A DNA stretch of 46,214 nucleotides from Clostridiales bacterium UBA6981 (GCA_002450075.1 DJYJ01000056.1:1-46214), one strand, 5' to 3'; counted from the stretch's first letter, positions 23,554 through 31,203 are shown. Notes: generated by a model from the sequence alone, not told the origin. Made by a program: numbers and translations.

Positions 23554-24042
23554 ATGCTCAACATTGTGCTCGTCGAGCCGGAGATCCCGCACAACACCGG
23601 CGCGATCGCGCGCACCTGCGCCGCGACCGGCGCAAGGCTGCATCTGATCCGTCCGCTGGGCTTTGACATCTCGGATAAGGCTGTCAAGCGCTGCGGGCTG
23701 GACTACTGGCATCTTGTCGACCTTACCGTATACGATAATCTGGAGGAATACTTCGCCAAATGGGGCGACGAGGGGCTGTATCTCGCCACGACAAAAGCGC
23801 CGCACGCATACTGCGAGGTCGACCTCGCGCTTCCGGATGTCACGCTGATGTTCGGCAAGGAGACGGCCGGGCTGCCGCTGTGGCTGAGGGAGAAATACCG
23901 CGACAGATGCATCCGCATCCCCATGGTGGACGAGGCGAGAAGCCTGAACTTATCGAACTCCGTCGCCATCCTTGCCTACGAAACACTGCGCCAACAGGGC
24001 TTCCCGGGGCTGCAGGGCGTGGGCGAGATGGCCTTGAGATGA
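23554..24042 (+). CDS. trmL: tRNA (cytidine(34)-2'-O)-methyltransferase
   Basis: SPOUT-class (knotted) methyltransferase that modifies the wobble base of certain leucine tRNAs. The 162-residue protein has the TrmL N-terminus NIVLVEPEIPHNTGAIARTC, LHLIRPLGF, DYWHLVDL, FGKETAGLP, and the C-terminal knot motif IPMVDEARSLNLSNSVAILAYE. Length matches TrmL rather than the larger TrmH. The ATG at 23554 is chosen because homologues start at this point; an upstream in-frame ATG at 23524 has no ribosome site, and a GTG at 23548 is possible. pgk follows after 26 bases and may share the transcript. Confidence 0.94.
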   Translation: MLNIVLVEPEIPHNTGAIARTCAATGARLHLIRPLGFDISDKAVKRCGLDYWHLVDLTVYDNLEEYFAKWGDEGLYLATTKAPHAYCEVDLALPDVTLMFGKETAGLPLWLREKYRDRCIRIPMVDEARSLNLSNSVAILAYETLRQQGFPGLQGVGEMALR

Positions 24043-24068
24043 AAAATTTTTAATTTAGGAGGATAACC

Positions 24069-25334
24069 ATGAACTACAGCAAAAAGACCGTTTACGACGT
24101 AGACGTCAAGGGCAAAAAAGTTCTTCTCCGCTGCGACTTCAACGTCCCCCAGGACAAGAAGACCGGCGAGATCACCTCGGACAAGCGTATCGTCGCGGCT
24201 CTGCCGACGATCCGCTATCTGCTTGACAACGGCGCCGCCGTTATCGCATGCTCCCACCTCGGCAAGCCCGTCGCCACCTTCGAGGGCTATGTGAAAAAGC
24301 AGGTGGAAAAGGGCAAGAATGAGGCGGACATCACCCGTGAAGAGTGGGAGAAGTCCCTTGCCAAGCTGACGCTCGCTCCTGTCGCCAAGCGTCTCGGCGA
24401 GCTGCTGGGTCAGGACGTCATCTTCGCCGCCGACACCATCGGCCCCGACGCCCAGGCCAAGGCCGCCGCGCTGCAGCCCGGCCAGATCCTCCTGCTGGAG
24501 AACCTCCGTTTTGCCAAGGGTGAGACCAAGAACGATCCCGCCTTTGCCAAGGCTCTTGCCGACATGGCCGAGATCTTCGTCTCCGACGCGTTCGGCACCG
24601 TGCACCGCGCCCACGCCTCCACCGCCGGCGTCGCGGCCTATCTGCCCGCCTACTCCGGCCTGCTGGTAGACAAGGAGCTCTCCGTCATGGGCAAGGCTCT
24701 TGACGATCCCAAGCGTCCCTTCGTCGCGGTCCTCGGCGGCGCCAAGGTCTCCGACAAGATCAACGTCATCAACAACCTCCTCGAGAAGGCCGACACCATC
24801 ATCATCGGCGGCGGCATGGCCTACACCTTCAAGAAGGCCCAGGGTTTCGAGGTCGGCAAGTCCCTCCTCGAGGCAGACCGTCTCGATTACGCCAAGGAAA
24901 TGATCGCCAAGGCCGAGGCCAAGGGCGTGAAGTTCCTGCTGCCCGTGGATAACTACTGCGCGGCGGAGTTCTCCGCCGAGGCCGAGCCGATCCTGGTCGA
25001 GGGTGACATTCCCGCGGATCTGATGGGCATGGACATCGGCCCGAAGACCGTGGAGATCTTCTCCAAGGCGGTCGCGAACGCCGGCACCATCGTCTGGAAC
25101 GGACCGATGGGCGTGTTCGAATTCGATAAGTTTGCAAACGGCACCAAGGCCATGGCCAAGGCGCTGAGCGAGTCCGGCGCGATCACGATCGTCGGCGGCG
25201 GCGACAGCGCTGCTGCTGTCGAAAAGCTCGGCTTCGCCGACAAGATCACCCACATCTCCACCGGCGGCGGCGCCAGCCTCGAGTTCCTCGAGGGCAAGGA
25301 GCTGCCGGGTGTGGCCTGCCTGCTGGACAAGTAA
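24069..25334 (+). CDS. pgk: phosphoglycerate kinase
   Basis: Glycolytic enzyme forming ATP and 3-phosphoglycerate from 1,3-bisphosphoglycerate. At 421 residues it is longer than most bacterial forms (about 390-400). Conserved segments include LLRCDFNVPQ, ACSHLGKP, LLLENLRF, VSDAFGTVHRAHAS, AVLGGAKVSDKI, WNGPMGVFE and IVGGGDSAAAV near the end. The extra length is mainly an insertion at about residues 68-100 (charged, with VKKQVEKGKNEADITREEW) between the SHLG motif and the LAPVAKRL helix, where typical enzymes have a short loop. The ATG follows TAGGAGG. It heads a pgk-tpiA-gpmI run; the upstream gap gene and downstream eno are not here. Confidence 0.98.
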   Translation: MNYSKKTVYDVDVKGKKVLLRCDFNVPQDKKTGEITSDKRIVAALPTIRYLLDNGAAVIACSHLGKPVATFEGYVKKQVEKGKNEADITREEWEKSLAKLTLAPVAKRLGELLGQDVIFAADTIGPDAQAKAAALQPGQILLLENLRFAKGETKNDPAFAKALADMAEIFVSDAFGTVHRAHASTAGVAAYLPAYSGLLVDKELSVMGKALDDPKRPFVAVLGGAKVSDKINVINNLLEKADTIIIGGGMAYTFKKAQGFEVGKSLLEADRLDYAKEMIAKAEAKGVKFLLPVDNYCAAEFSAEAEPILVEGDIPADLMGMDIGPKTVEIFSKAVANAGTIVWNGPMGVFEFDKFANGTKAMAKALSESGAITIVGGGDSAAAVEKLGFADKITHISTGGGASLEFLEGKELPGVACLLDK

Positions 25335-25372
25335 GAAAACAACCGATCAAAGGGACGAAACGCCCCTCATTC

Positions 25373-25409
25373 GTCAGACAAAGTCTGACACCTTCCCCCG
25401 AGGGGGAAG
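25373..25409. repeat. double-hairpin intergenic element between pgk and tpiA
   Basis: Two adjacent stem-loops: GTCAGAC-AAA-GTCTGAC (25373-25389) and CTTCCCC-CGAG-GGGGAAG (25392-25409), ending 21 bases before the tpiA start. The layout resembles REP-type intergenic elements. No T-run follows, so it probably tunes mRNA stability or tpiA level rather than ending transcription. Confidence 0.65.
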
Positions 25410-25430
25410 ACTGTAAAGAAGGAGATTGAA

Positions 25431-26204
25431 ATGAACAGAAAGTATCGTAAAACCATTATTGCGGGCAACTGGAAGATGAACATGCTCGCTTCCGAGATCA
25501 AGCCCTTTATCGAGCAGCTCAAGGAAAACATGCCCAAGACCAAGACCTGCGACGTCGTCCTCTGCACCCCCGCGGTGATGATCCCCGCGATGGTCAAGTT
25601 CGGCAAGGAGTGCAAGGTCGCCGCCGGCGGCGAGGACGTGTCCAAGTTTGACAAGGGCGCCTACACCGGTGAGATCTCCGCCGCCCAGCTTGCCGACATC
25701 GGCGCGAAGTACTGCATCGTCGGCCACAGTGAGCGCCGCCAGTACCACGGCGAGGACGACATGCTCATCAACGCCAAGGCCAAGGCGCTGCTTGCCAAGG
25801 GCATCACCCCCATCATCTGCGTCGGCGAGAGCCTTGAGCAGCGCGAGATGGATCTGACGATGGAATACGTCGCCTACCAGGTCAAGGCCGCCCTCAGCGG
25901 CATCGACGCCTCTGCGCTCCGCCACTGCGTCATCGCCTATGAGCCCATCTGGGCCATCGGCACCGGCAAGACCGCCACGGCTGAGCAGGCTCAGGAGGTC
26001 TGCGAGGGCATCCGTGCCGTCATCCGCAAGATCTACGGCGCCCGCCCCGCGCGTGCTGTCTCCATCCTATACGGCGGCAGCATGAACGCCAAGAACGCCC
26101 AGGAGCTGCTGGCCTGCCCCGACATCGACGGCGGCCTCATCGGCGGCGCCTCCCTCAAGCCGGTCGACTTCTCCGTCATCATCAAGGCCACCGATCAGGA
26201 CTGA
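25431..26204 (+). CDS. tpiA: triosephosphate isomerase
   Basis: Interconverts dihydroxyacetone phosphate and glyceraldehyde 3-phosphate. The 257-residue barrel has all catalytic elements: Asn13 and Lys15 in GNWKMN, the electrophile His in CIVGHSERR, the base Glu in AYEPIWAIGTGKTA (flexible loop 6), and YGGSMNAKNAQELL with GGASL for phosphate binding. The ATG is preceded by AAGGAG. It lies 96 bases after pgk with a double hairpin in between, and 64 bases before gpmI. In this window it would also take triose phosphate from the RhaD aldolase. Confidence 0.98.
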   Translation: MNRKYRKTIIAGNWKMNMLASEIKPFIEQLKENMPKTKTCDVVLCTPAVMIPAMVKFGKECKVAAGGEDVSKFDKGAYTGEISAAQLADIGAKYCIVGHSERRQYHGEDDMLINAKAKALLAKGITPIICVGESLEQREMDLTMEYVAYQVKAALSGIDASALRHCVIAYEPIWAIGTGKTATAEQAQEVCEGIRAVIRKIYGARPARAVSILYGGSMNAKNAQELLACPDIDGGLIGGASLKPVDFSVIIKATDQD

Positions 26205-26268
26205 TTCTTCCCGTTTTTCCAAAATGTCCCGTGCGATACGTGCGGGAGAATAGGAGTACAACGCCACT

Positions 26269-27783
26269 ATGAGCAAAAAAGCAGCTCTTATCATCATGGA
26301 CGGCTTCGGCATCGCGGCGCCCACCGCGGGCAACGCGATCGCCCAGGCCAAAACCCCCAATCTCGATAAGCTCTTCTCGGACTATCCCTGCTCCCAGCTT
26401 TTTGCCTCCGGTCTGGACGTCGGTCTGCCCGAGGGACAGATGGGCAATTCCGAGGTCGGCCACACTAACATCGGCGCGGGCCGCGTCGTCTTCCAGATCC
26501 TGCCGAAGATCTCCCAGGAGATCCGTACCGGCAAGTTCTTTGAAAACCCGGTCTACATCAAGGCGATCGAGGATGCCAAGACAAATGGAAAAGCGCTGCA
26601 TGTGATGGGACTTCTCTCCACCGGCGGTGTGCACAGTCACCTCGAGCACATCTTTGCGATGCTCGACATGGCAAAGGCACGCGGCGTGGAAAAGGTTTTC
26701 GTCCACTGCTTTCTCGACGGCCGCGACGTCCCGCCCAAGAGCGGCGCCGGCTTTGTCGCGCAGCTTCAGGAAAAGTGTGAATCGCTCGGCAACGCGCGCA
26801 TCGCCACGATCCAGGGCCGCTTCTGGGGCATGGACCGTGACAAGCGCTGGGACCGCGTCGAGAAGGGCTATAACGCCATCGTCTGCGGCGAGGGTATTGC
26901 CGATCCCGACCCCGTCCACGCGGTCGAGGCGAGCTATGCCGCCGACAAGACGGACGAATTCGTCGAGCCGGTCGTCGTCTGCGCCGAGGGCGCGATCAAC
27001 ACCGGCGACAGCGTGATCTTCATGAACTTCCGCCCGGACCGTGCCCGCGAAATGACCTGGGCGCTGAACCTGCCCGATTTCGACGGCTTTGCCCGCAAGA
27101 AGACGGTCTATCCGCTGTCCTACGTCTGCACGGCGCAGTATGACGAGACGCTCACGCTGCCGATCGCATACCCGCCCGAGGTGATCGAGAACACCCTCGG
27201 CGACATCATCAGCGCAAAGGGCCTCAAGCAGTTCCGCGTGGCCGAGACCGAAAAGTACGCCCACGTCACCTTCTTCTTCAACGGCGGCGTGGAAAAGCAG
27301 GCCGAGGGCGAGGATCGCTGCCTTGTCCCGTCGCCGAAGGAGTTCCCGACCTATGACCTGATCCCGCAGATGAGCGCGGAGAAGGTCTGCGACAAGGTCA
27401 TCGAGGCCATGGCGAGCGAGCAGTATGATCTGATCGTCTGCAACTTTGCCAACTGCGACATGGTCGGACACACCGGCGTCATGGACGCCGCCATCCAGGC
27501 GGTCGAGACCGTGGACGGCTGCATCGGCCGCATCATGGCCGAGGTCGAGAAGCACGACGATCTGACGCTTCTCGTCACTGCCGACCACGGCAACGCCGAC
27601 TGCATGTTCGACGAGAGCGGCAAAGTCAACACCGCCCACACGACGAACCCCGTCCCGTTCTGTGTGACGAAGAAGGGCGCAAAGCTCTCAAACGGCCGTC
27701 TGGCCGACATCGCGCCGACGATCCTCTCCGTCATGGGGCTCGACCAGCCCGCGGACATGACCGGCAAAAACCTGCTCCACTAA
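26269..27783 (+). CDS. gpmI: 2,3-bisphosphoglycerate-independent phosphoglycerate mutase
   Basis: Manganese-dependent mutase of the alkaline-phosphatase superfamily interconverting 3- and 2-phosphoglycerate. The 504-residue protein has the first metal site MDGFG (Asp11), the phosphorylated Ser61 in MGNSEVGHTNIGAGRVV, HCFLDGRDVPPKSG, FMNFRPDRARE, the metal cluster NFANCDMVGHTG, and the last metal site TADHGNAD. The ATG at 26269 is unambiguous by homology, although its GGAG is about 13 bases upstream, longer than its neighbours'. Last gene of the glycolytic run; two terminators follow. Confidence 0.98.
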   Translation: MSKKAALIIMDGFGIAAPTAGNAIAQAKTPNLDKLFSDYPCSQLFASGLDVGLPEGQMGNSEVGHTNIGAGRVVFQILPKISQEIRTGKFFENPVYIKAIEDAKTNGKALHVMGLLSTGGVHSHLEHIFAMLDMAKARGVEKVFVHCFLDGRDVPPKSGAGFVAQLQEKCESLGNARIATIQGRFWGMDRDKRWDRVEKGYNAIVCGEGIADPDPVHAVEASYAADKTDEFVEPVVVCAEGAINTGDSVIFMNFRPDRAREMTWALNLPDFDGFARKKTVYPLSYVCTAQYDETLTLPIAYPPEVIENTLGDIISAKGLKQFRVAETEKYAHVTFFFNGGVEKQAEGEDRCLVPSPKEFPTYDLIPQMSAEKVCDKVIEAMASEQYDLIVCNFANCDMVGHTGVMDAAIQAVETVDGCIGRIMAEVEKHDDLTLLVTADHGNADCMFDESGKVNTAHTTNPVPFCVTKKGAKLSNGRLADIAPTILSVMGLDQPADMTGKNLLH

Positions 27784-27790
27784 AACCCAA

Positions 27791-27824
27791 AAGGCTGTGA
27801 GGATTATCCTCACAGCCTTTTTTC
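27791..27824 (+). terminator. terminator after gpmI
   Basis: AAGGCTGTGAGGA and TCCTCACAGCCTT pair around TTA and are followed by TTTT. A classical intrinsic terminator eight bases after the gpmI stop. Confidence 0.93.
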
Positions 27825-27832
27825 GGTCAGAA

Positions 27833-27867
27833 GCTAAAAACTAGAAACTAGAGACTAGAAACTAAAA
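27833..27867. repeat. 7-bp tandem repeat (ACTAGAA)
   Basis: Five consecutive heptamers: GCTAAAA, ACTAGAA, ACTAGAG, ACTAGAA, ACTAAAA. They lie exactly between the two converging terminators, in non-coding DNA. Confidence 0.85.
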
Positions 27868-27906
27868 CCCGTGCCTTGAAATTAAGTTTCAAGGCACGGG
27901 TTTTTT
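27864..27906. terminator. bidirectional terminator, mainly for the J-domain operon
   Basis: CCCGTGCCTTGAAA and TTTCAAGGCACGGG enclose TTAAG, with AAAA before and TTTTTT after. It touches the stop codon of the minus-strand J-domain gene, whose transcript would terminate here. Confidence 0.92.
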
Positions 27907-28598
27907 CAGCAGCAGCAAACCCGGTAGCCGCAAAGCGGGCCGAGACACATGTTTGCCGCACAAAGAGCCAGAATAAACCGGTCGGGCGAAAGCCCGCTGC
28001 GGTAATTGGTCGTATAGGTCTGGTAAAAGTCGCCGCCGCTCTGCAGCTGCTGGAGCAGCGCGCGGTAATCCTCGTTGCCCGGCTCGATCTCCACGGCCTT
28101 TTTCGCGCTTTCGAGCGCGGCGATCTTGTTGCCGAGATACATATTCGCCCCCGCGTGCAGATAATACCACTTGCCGTCGCGCTCTGAGAGCGGCACGCCG
28201 GAGAGCGCGGTGATCGCCTCGCGGTACATGCCGTTGCGGATATAGCTCTTTGCGGCGGTATATTCGCTGCGCTCGTTCGGGCGGTATTGCTGCTGCTGGG
28301 ACTGGCCATAGGCGCCGAAGGGGTCGGAATAGCCCGTCCACGCGCCCCAGCCGAAGGGATCGGACGCGCTGTACGGCTGATACGCTGTGGCGCCCGCGCC
28401 GTAGGAGGGGGGATTGACGTCGCCGTTTTTGATGCGGTCATAGGCGTCGTTGATCTCGTTCATCTTCTCCGCGGCGGAGGCGTCGCCCGGATTCATATCC
28501 GGGTGATACTTCTTGGCAAGATCCCGATATGCTTTTTTGATCTCCTCGTCGCTCGCATCGGGCGATACGCCGAGGACCTTATACGGGTCCTGGTACAT
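27906..28598 (-). CDS. J-domain protein with TPR-like region and Cys-rich C-terminal tail
   Basis: A 230-residue DnaJ-like protein. Residues 1-70 form a canonical J-domain: DPYKVLGVSPDASDEEIKKAYR, the HPD at 32-34 needed to stimulate Hsp70 ATPase, and EKMNEINDAYDRI. A low-complexity Gly/Tyr/Gln linker follows (about 75-110). Next comes a helical part with TPR-like character (YIRNGMYREAITALSGV, YYLHAGANMYLGNKIAALESAKKAVEIEPG). The last 20 or so residues are cysteine-rich: LCAANMCLGPLCGYRVCCC. No Gly/Phe or zinc-finger domain of classical DnaJ is present, so it is a specialised co-chaperone. It overlaps the upstream DUF5685 gene by 20 bases, implying coupled synthesis and possibly a joint role. 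The tail may bind metal, a cluster or be lipidated; that is inference. Confidence 0.9.
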   Translation of the reverse strand: MYQDPYKVLGVSPDASDEEIKKAYRDLAKKYHPDMNPGDASAAEKMNEINDAYDRIKNGDVNPPSYGAGATAYQPYSASDPFGWGAWTGYSDPFGAYGQSQQQQYRPNERSEYTAAKSYIRNGMYREAITALSGVPLSERDGKWYYLHAGANMYLGNKIAALESAKKAVEIEPGNEDYRALLQQLQSGGDFYQTYTTNYRSGLSPDRFILALCAANMCLGPLCGYRVCCC

Positions 28599-29427
28599 CG
28601 GAGGATCCTTCCCGTTCCTTTAAGAATTTTTTGTCGAACTGCGCCCATGTCCCGGCGCAGAGAATGTTGTCGAGCAGATCCTTGTCCTGCACGAGGGGAA
28701 GACGGTCATAGGCGCGCATGCACTCGCCGAGGAGCATCTGCAGGATCGAGCGGAAATGATCGGCGTTGTCGAGCCCATAGTATCGCCGGAAAGGATTATA
28801 GCTGCCGTGCAGCGCGTCGGCGTCGAGATCCATGCAGGCGTCCATGATATACAAAAACCGCCCCAGACTCTCGCCCACGGCGCGCAGATCACGGCTCCAG
28901 CGGTCGCCGCGCAGATCAAAGATCTCGCCGAGCATCCTGCCGAAGCTCGCGGCGGCCTCGTCCGGCGCCTCGCGGTTTTGCCGCTCGATCTCGCCAAGCG
29001 CGCGGATGGACTGCTCCATTGCGCCGCACTGGCGCGGATAGCGCCCGCGCACGTCGTTATATGCGTTCTTTAACAGCGCGGCCTCGGCGGCGGAGAGCAC
29101 GCTTCCGTCGTCGTGCCAGTTGTCAAGGCATTTGAGATACCCGAGGGCGACATTCATATCGGCGGCATAATCGGTGAACTCGTCGGCAAACCATGCGCGC
29201 GGCCGGATCGGATGCGCCGCACAGGTCTCGCAGCCGCGCCTTTCCTCCGGCTCATAGAGCGAGGAGAGCAGCAAAACCAGAAAGGTCATGTCAAAGTTCA
29301 GCGTCAGCGAGGCGGAAAGCCCGTGACGGCTGCGCAAAGAGCGGCAAAGCCCGCAATAGCAGGCTTTGTAACGCGCTATGCGATCCTCGTCCAGAAGATC
29401 CGTCCTGGCGGTGAGATAGCCGAACAT
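28579..29427 (-). CDS. DUF5685 family protein
   Basis: A 282-residue, mostly helical protein of the DUF5685 type; function unknown. The N-terminus MFGYLTARTDLLDEDRIARYKACYCGLCRSL is the family hallmark, with Cys23, Cys25 and Cys28. A second pair, Cys66 and Cys69, is in GCETCAAHP. Two acidic motifs stand out: LDNWHDD at 101-107 and MDACMDLDAD at 195-204, followed by GSYNPFRRYYG. An all-helical chain with two Asp-rich motifs resembles the layout of isoprenoid-synthase folds, but this is only a structural guess. The ATG at 29427 overlaps the stop of the zinc-ribbon gene by one base, and the J-domain gene starts inside its 3' end, so the three genes are tightly coupled. Confidence 0.85.
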   Translation of the reverse strand: MFGYLTARTDLLDEDRIARYKACYCGLCRSLRSRHGLSASLTLNFDMTFLVLLLSSLYEPEERRGCETCAAHPIRPRAWFADEFTDYAADMNVALGYLKCLDNWHDDGSVLSAAEAALLKNAYNDVRGRYPRQCGAMEQSIRALGEIERQNREAPDEAAASFGRMLGEIFDLRGDRWSRDLRAVGESLGRFLYIMDACMDLDADALHGSYNPFRRYYGLDNADHFRSILQMLLGECMRAYDRLPLVQDKDLLDNILCAGTWAQFDKKFLKEREGSSDVPGPV

Positions 29428-29852
29428 CAGCTCTTTCCGGTAAAGGAGTTGCCGCACTTGCGGCAGACGATACGGATCTTGCCGCGCCCCTTAGGCACGC
29501 GGAGCGTGGTATGGCAGGCGGGGCAGACGAAGAATTTGTAGTCGCGGCGCTGCTTCCAGCGCTCCTTAACGAGACGCAGCTTCGACTGCACCTTGTATTT
29601 AGCGCGCAGATAGCGGCTGTTTTCCTCCTGCCGCTTATACACGTTGCGCGAGAGCATGCGGAAATAGATGTAACCGAGCAGGATCAGCGCGGGAAGGAAC
29701 ATCCCGCCCCCCGTGAAGGAGCCGAGCAGCAGCAATACGACCTCGCAGACGAGCAGAAAGAGATTGAAATTGTCGTTTCCGTTCCGCCCGGCCATAAAAC
29801 GCGCCATGCGCTGCCGGGATTGAGTAAAGAATTGTGACAGCTTGTCTTTCAT
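29427..29852 (-). CDS. membrane-anchored zinc-ribbon protein
   Basis: A 141-residue small membrane protein. After a basic N-terminus comes a hydrophobic hairpin, about residues 29-45 and 51-66 (LFLLVCEVVLLLLG and MFLPALILLGYIYF). A highly charged Lys/Arg helix follows (VYKRQEENSRYLRAKYKVQSK and on to about 103). It ends with a zinc ribbon: CPAC at 110-113 and CRKC at 130-133. A comparable layout occurs in conserved clostridial hypothetical proteins. The ATG at 29852 is preferred (AGGTGG upstream); a GTG four codons earlier is possible. It is the first gene of the zinc-ribbon / DUF5685 / J-domain operon and may tether or recruit the others to the membrane. Confidence 0.82.
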   Translation of the reverse strand: MKDKLSQFFTQSRQRMARFMAGRNGNDNFNLFLLVCEVVLLLLGSFTGGGMFLPALILLGYIYFRMLSRNVYKRQEENSRYLRAKYKVQSKLRLVKERWKQRRDYKFFVCPACHTTLRVPKGRGKIRIVCRKCGNSFTGKS

Positions 29853-29920
29853 GCTTTCTTCCACCTGATCGCGATTTCTTGAAACTTAAGAAAAGTTTAC
29901 CACAACGCGGGGGGAATACA

Positions 29921-29934
29921 TCACAAATTTGTGA
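29921..29934. promoter_or_regulatory. 14-bp perfect palindrome upstream of the zinc-ribbon operon
   Basis: TCACAAATTTGTGA, in the AT-rich gap between the ddl stop and the zinc-ribbon gene. It is a candidate operator; no T-run supports termination. Confidence 0.4.
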
Positions 29935-29949
29935 ACAAGGAGAAAAGAA

Positions 29950-31020
29950 TTATCCCTTTCCTTTGCCTCTTGCCGCGAGAGAAAGCTCCACGATGCGTTC
30001 ACACAGCGCGGCATAGCTCAGCCCCTCGACCGCCGCGGCCTTCGGGATCAGGCTGTTCGGCGTCATGCCGGGCAGCGTGTTGACCTCAAGGCACCAGGCA
30101 CGGCCCTCGCGGTCAAGGATAAAGTCGGTGCGCGAATATACGTCGAGCCCCAGCGCGCGGTGGATCTTCAGCGCGCTCTCGCCGAGAAGTGTTTTTTCCT
30201 CCTCCGTGATCGGGGCGGGGCAGATCTCCCGCGCGCCCTCGCTGCCGCTCTGGTACTTCGCGACATAGTCAAAGGCCGAGCCCTCGGGCGGAACGATCTC
30301 GATCGGGCATAGCGCCTTGTCGCCCAGCACGGGAACGGTCAGCTCGCGGCCGTTGATCTTTTCCTCCACGACGACGCGGCTGCCGTAGGCGAGCACGTCG
30401 TGCAGCGCCTCATTCAGCTCCTCGCGCGTGTCGGGAAGCTGTACGCCGATCGACGAGCCGCCGTTGACGACCTTGACGGCACAGGGGACGGGCAGCTCCT
30501 CACACAGGCGGGGGATGTCCTCCTCGGTATAGCAGATCTCGCGCCATACCGGCGTCCGTACGCCGCAGGCATTCATGATGCGCTTGGCCACGGCCTTGTC
30601 CATGGCCATCGCGCTGCCGAGATAGTCCGAGCCCGTGTACGGCACGCCAAGCAAATCAAGCGCGGCCTGGATCTTGCCGTCCTCCCCGTCCGCGCCGTGC
30701 AGGCCCAGGAACACGCAGTCGGCAAGCCGGCAGATCTCCAGCACGTTTTTGCCGAGTCGGCTCGCGCTCTTGTCCGCGCGGGAGGCGCGCACCGCGGCGA
30801 GATCCGGCGCGGTCTTTTCGATCGCGACGCTGCCGCAGAAGCCGTCCGGCGCGTCAAAGGCGTCCGCAAGCGTGCCCTCATAGCTCTCAAGCCCGAGGAA
30901 CATATCCACAAAGATCGCCTTGTGACCGAGCGAGCGCAGCGCTTTGCACGCCGAGGTGCCGGTCACGAGGGAGACATGGCGTTCGGTCGAGATACCGCCG
31001 CCCAAAACAACAATTTTCAT
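29950..31020 (-). CDS. ddl: D-alanine--D-alanine ligase family protein
   Basis: ATP-grasp ligase that joins two D-Ala for peptidoglycan precursors. The 356-residue protein has the N-terminal IVVLGGGISTERHVSLVTG, VFLGLHGADGEDGKIQAALDLLGVPYTGSD, ATP-lid segments VKVVNGGSSIGVQL and VVVEEKINGRELTVPVLG, and the metal-binding C-terminus CLEVNTLPGMTPNSLIPKAA. The GSSIGV and EVNTLPGMT motifs are those of Ddl/Van ligases. Whether it makes D-Ala-D-Ala, D-Ala-D-Ser or D-Ala-D-Lac is not settled by eye, and no van regulatory or resistance genes are adjacent. The central region (ADLAAVRASRADKSASRLGKN) is somewhat unusual. The ATG follows GGAAGTG, with a good promoter upstream. Confidence 0.9.
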   Translation of the reverse strand: MKIVVLGGGISTERHVSLVTGTSACKALRSLGHKAIFVDMFLGLESYEGTLADAFDAPDGFCGSVAIEKTAPDLAAVRASRADKSASRLGKNVLEICRLADCVFLGLHGADGEDGKIQAALDLLGVPYTGSDYLGSAMAMDKAVAKRIMNACGVRTPVWREICYTEEDIPRLCEELPVPCAVKVVNGGSSIGVQLPDTREELNEALHDVLAYGSRVVVEEKINGRELTVPVLGDKALCPIEIVPPEGSAFDYVAKYQSGSEGAREICPAPITEEEKTLLGESALKIHRALGLDVYSRTDFILDREGRAWCLEVNTLPGMTPNSLIPKAAAVEGLSYAALCERIVELSLAARGKGKG

Positions 31021-31051
31021 AGTTGTATCACTTCCTTTTTCATACCAATAT

Positions 31052-31080
31052 ACGATACCACTTTGCGCCGACTTTCACAA
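31052..31080 (-). promoter_or_regulatory. promoter for ddl
   Basis: On the minus strand: TTGTGA (31080-31075), 17-base spacer ending in TGG, and TATCGT (31057-31052), i.e. an extended -10. Start site near 31045, 25 bases before the ATG. Confidence 0.5.
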
Positions 31081-31128
31081 GAAGAAAATCAAGCATCGAA
31101 CCGTATGCGGCCGCCAAAAAAACCTTTC

Positions 31129-31157
31129 TTGAATTATCGGGGGCTTTTGGATATAGT
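31129..31157 (+). promoter_or_regulatory. promoter for cardiolipin synthase gene
   Basis: TTGAAT (31129-31134), 17-base spacer, TATAGT (31152-31157). It is divergent from the ddl promoter; about 50 bases separate their -35 boxes. Confidence 0.65.
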
Positions 31158-31203
31158 ATAGCATATCGAACGGAGCATGACGGAGAGGAAGGAGCGCGGT
31201 GAA

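Noticed and set aside
29950..31020. Vancomycin-resistance type ligase cluster
   Set aside because: The ligase alone cannot be assigned to D-Lac or D-Ser specificity, and no vanH, vanX, vanT or vanRS genes adjoin it.
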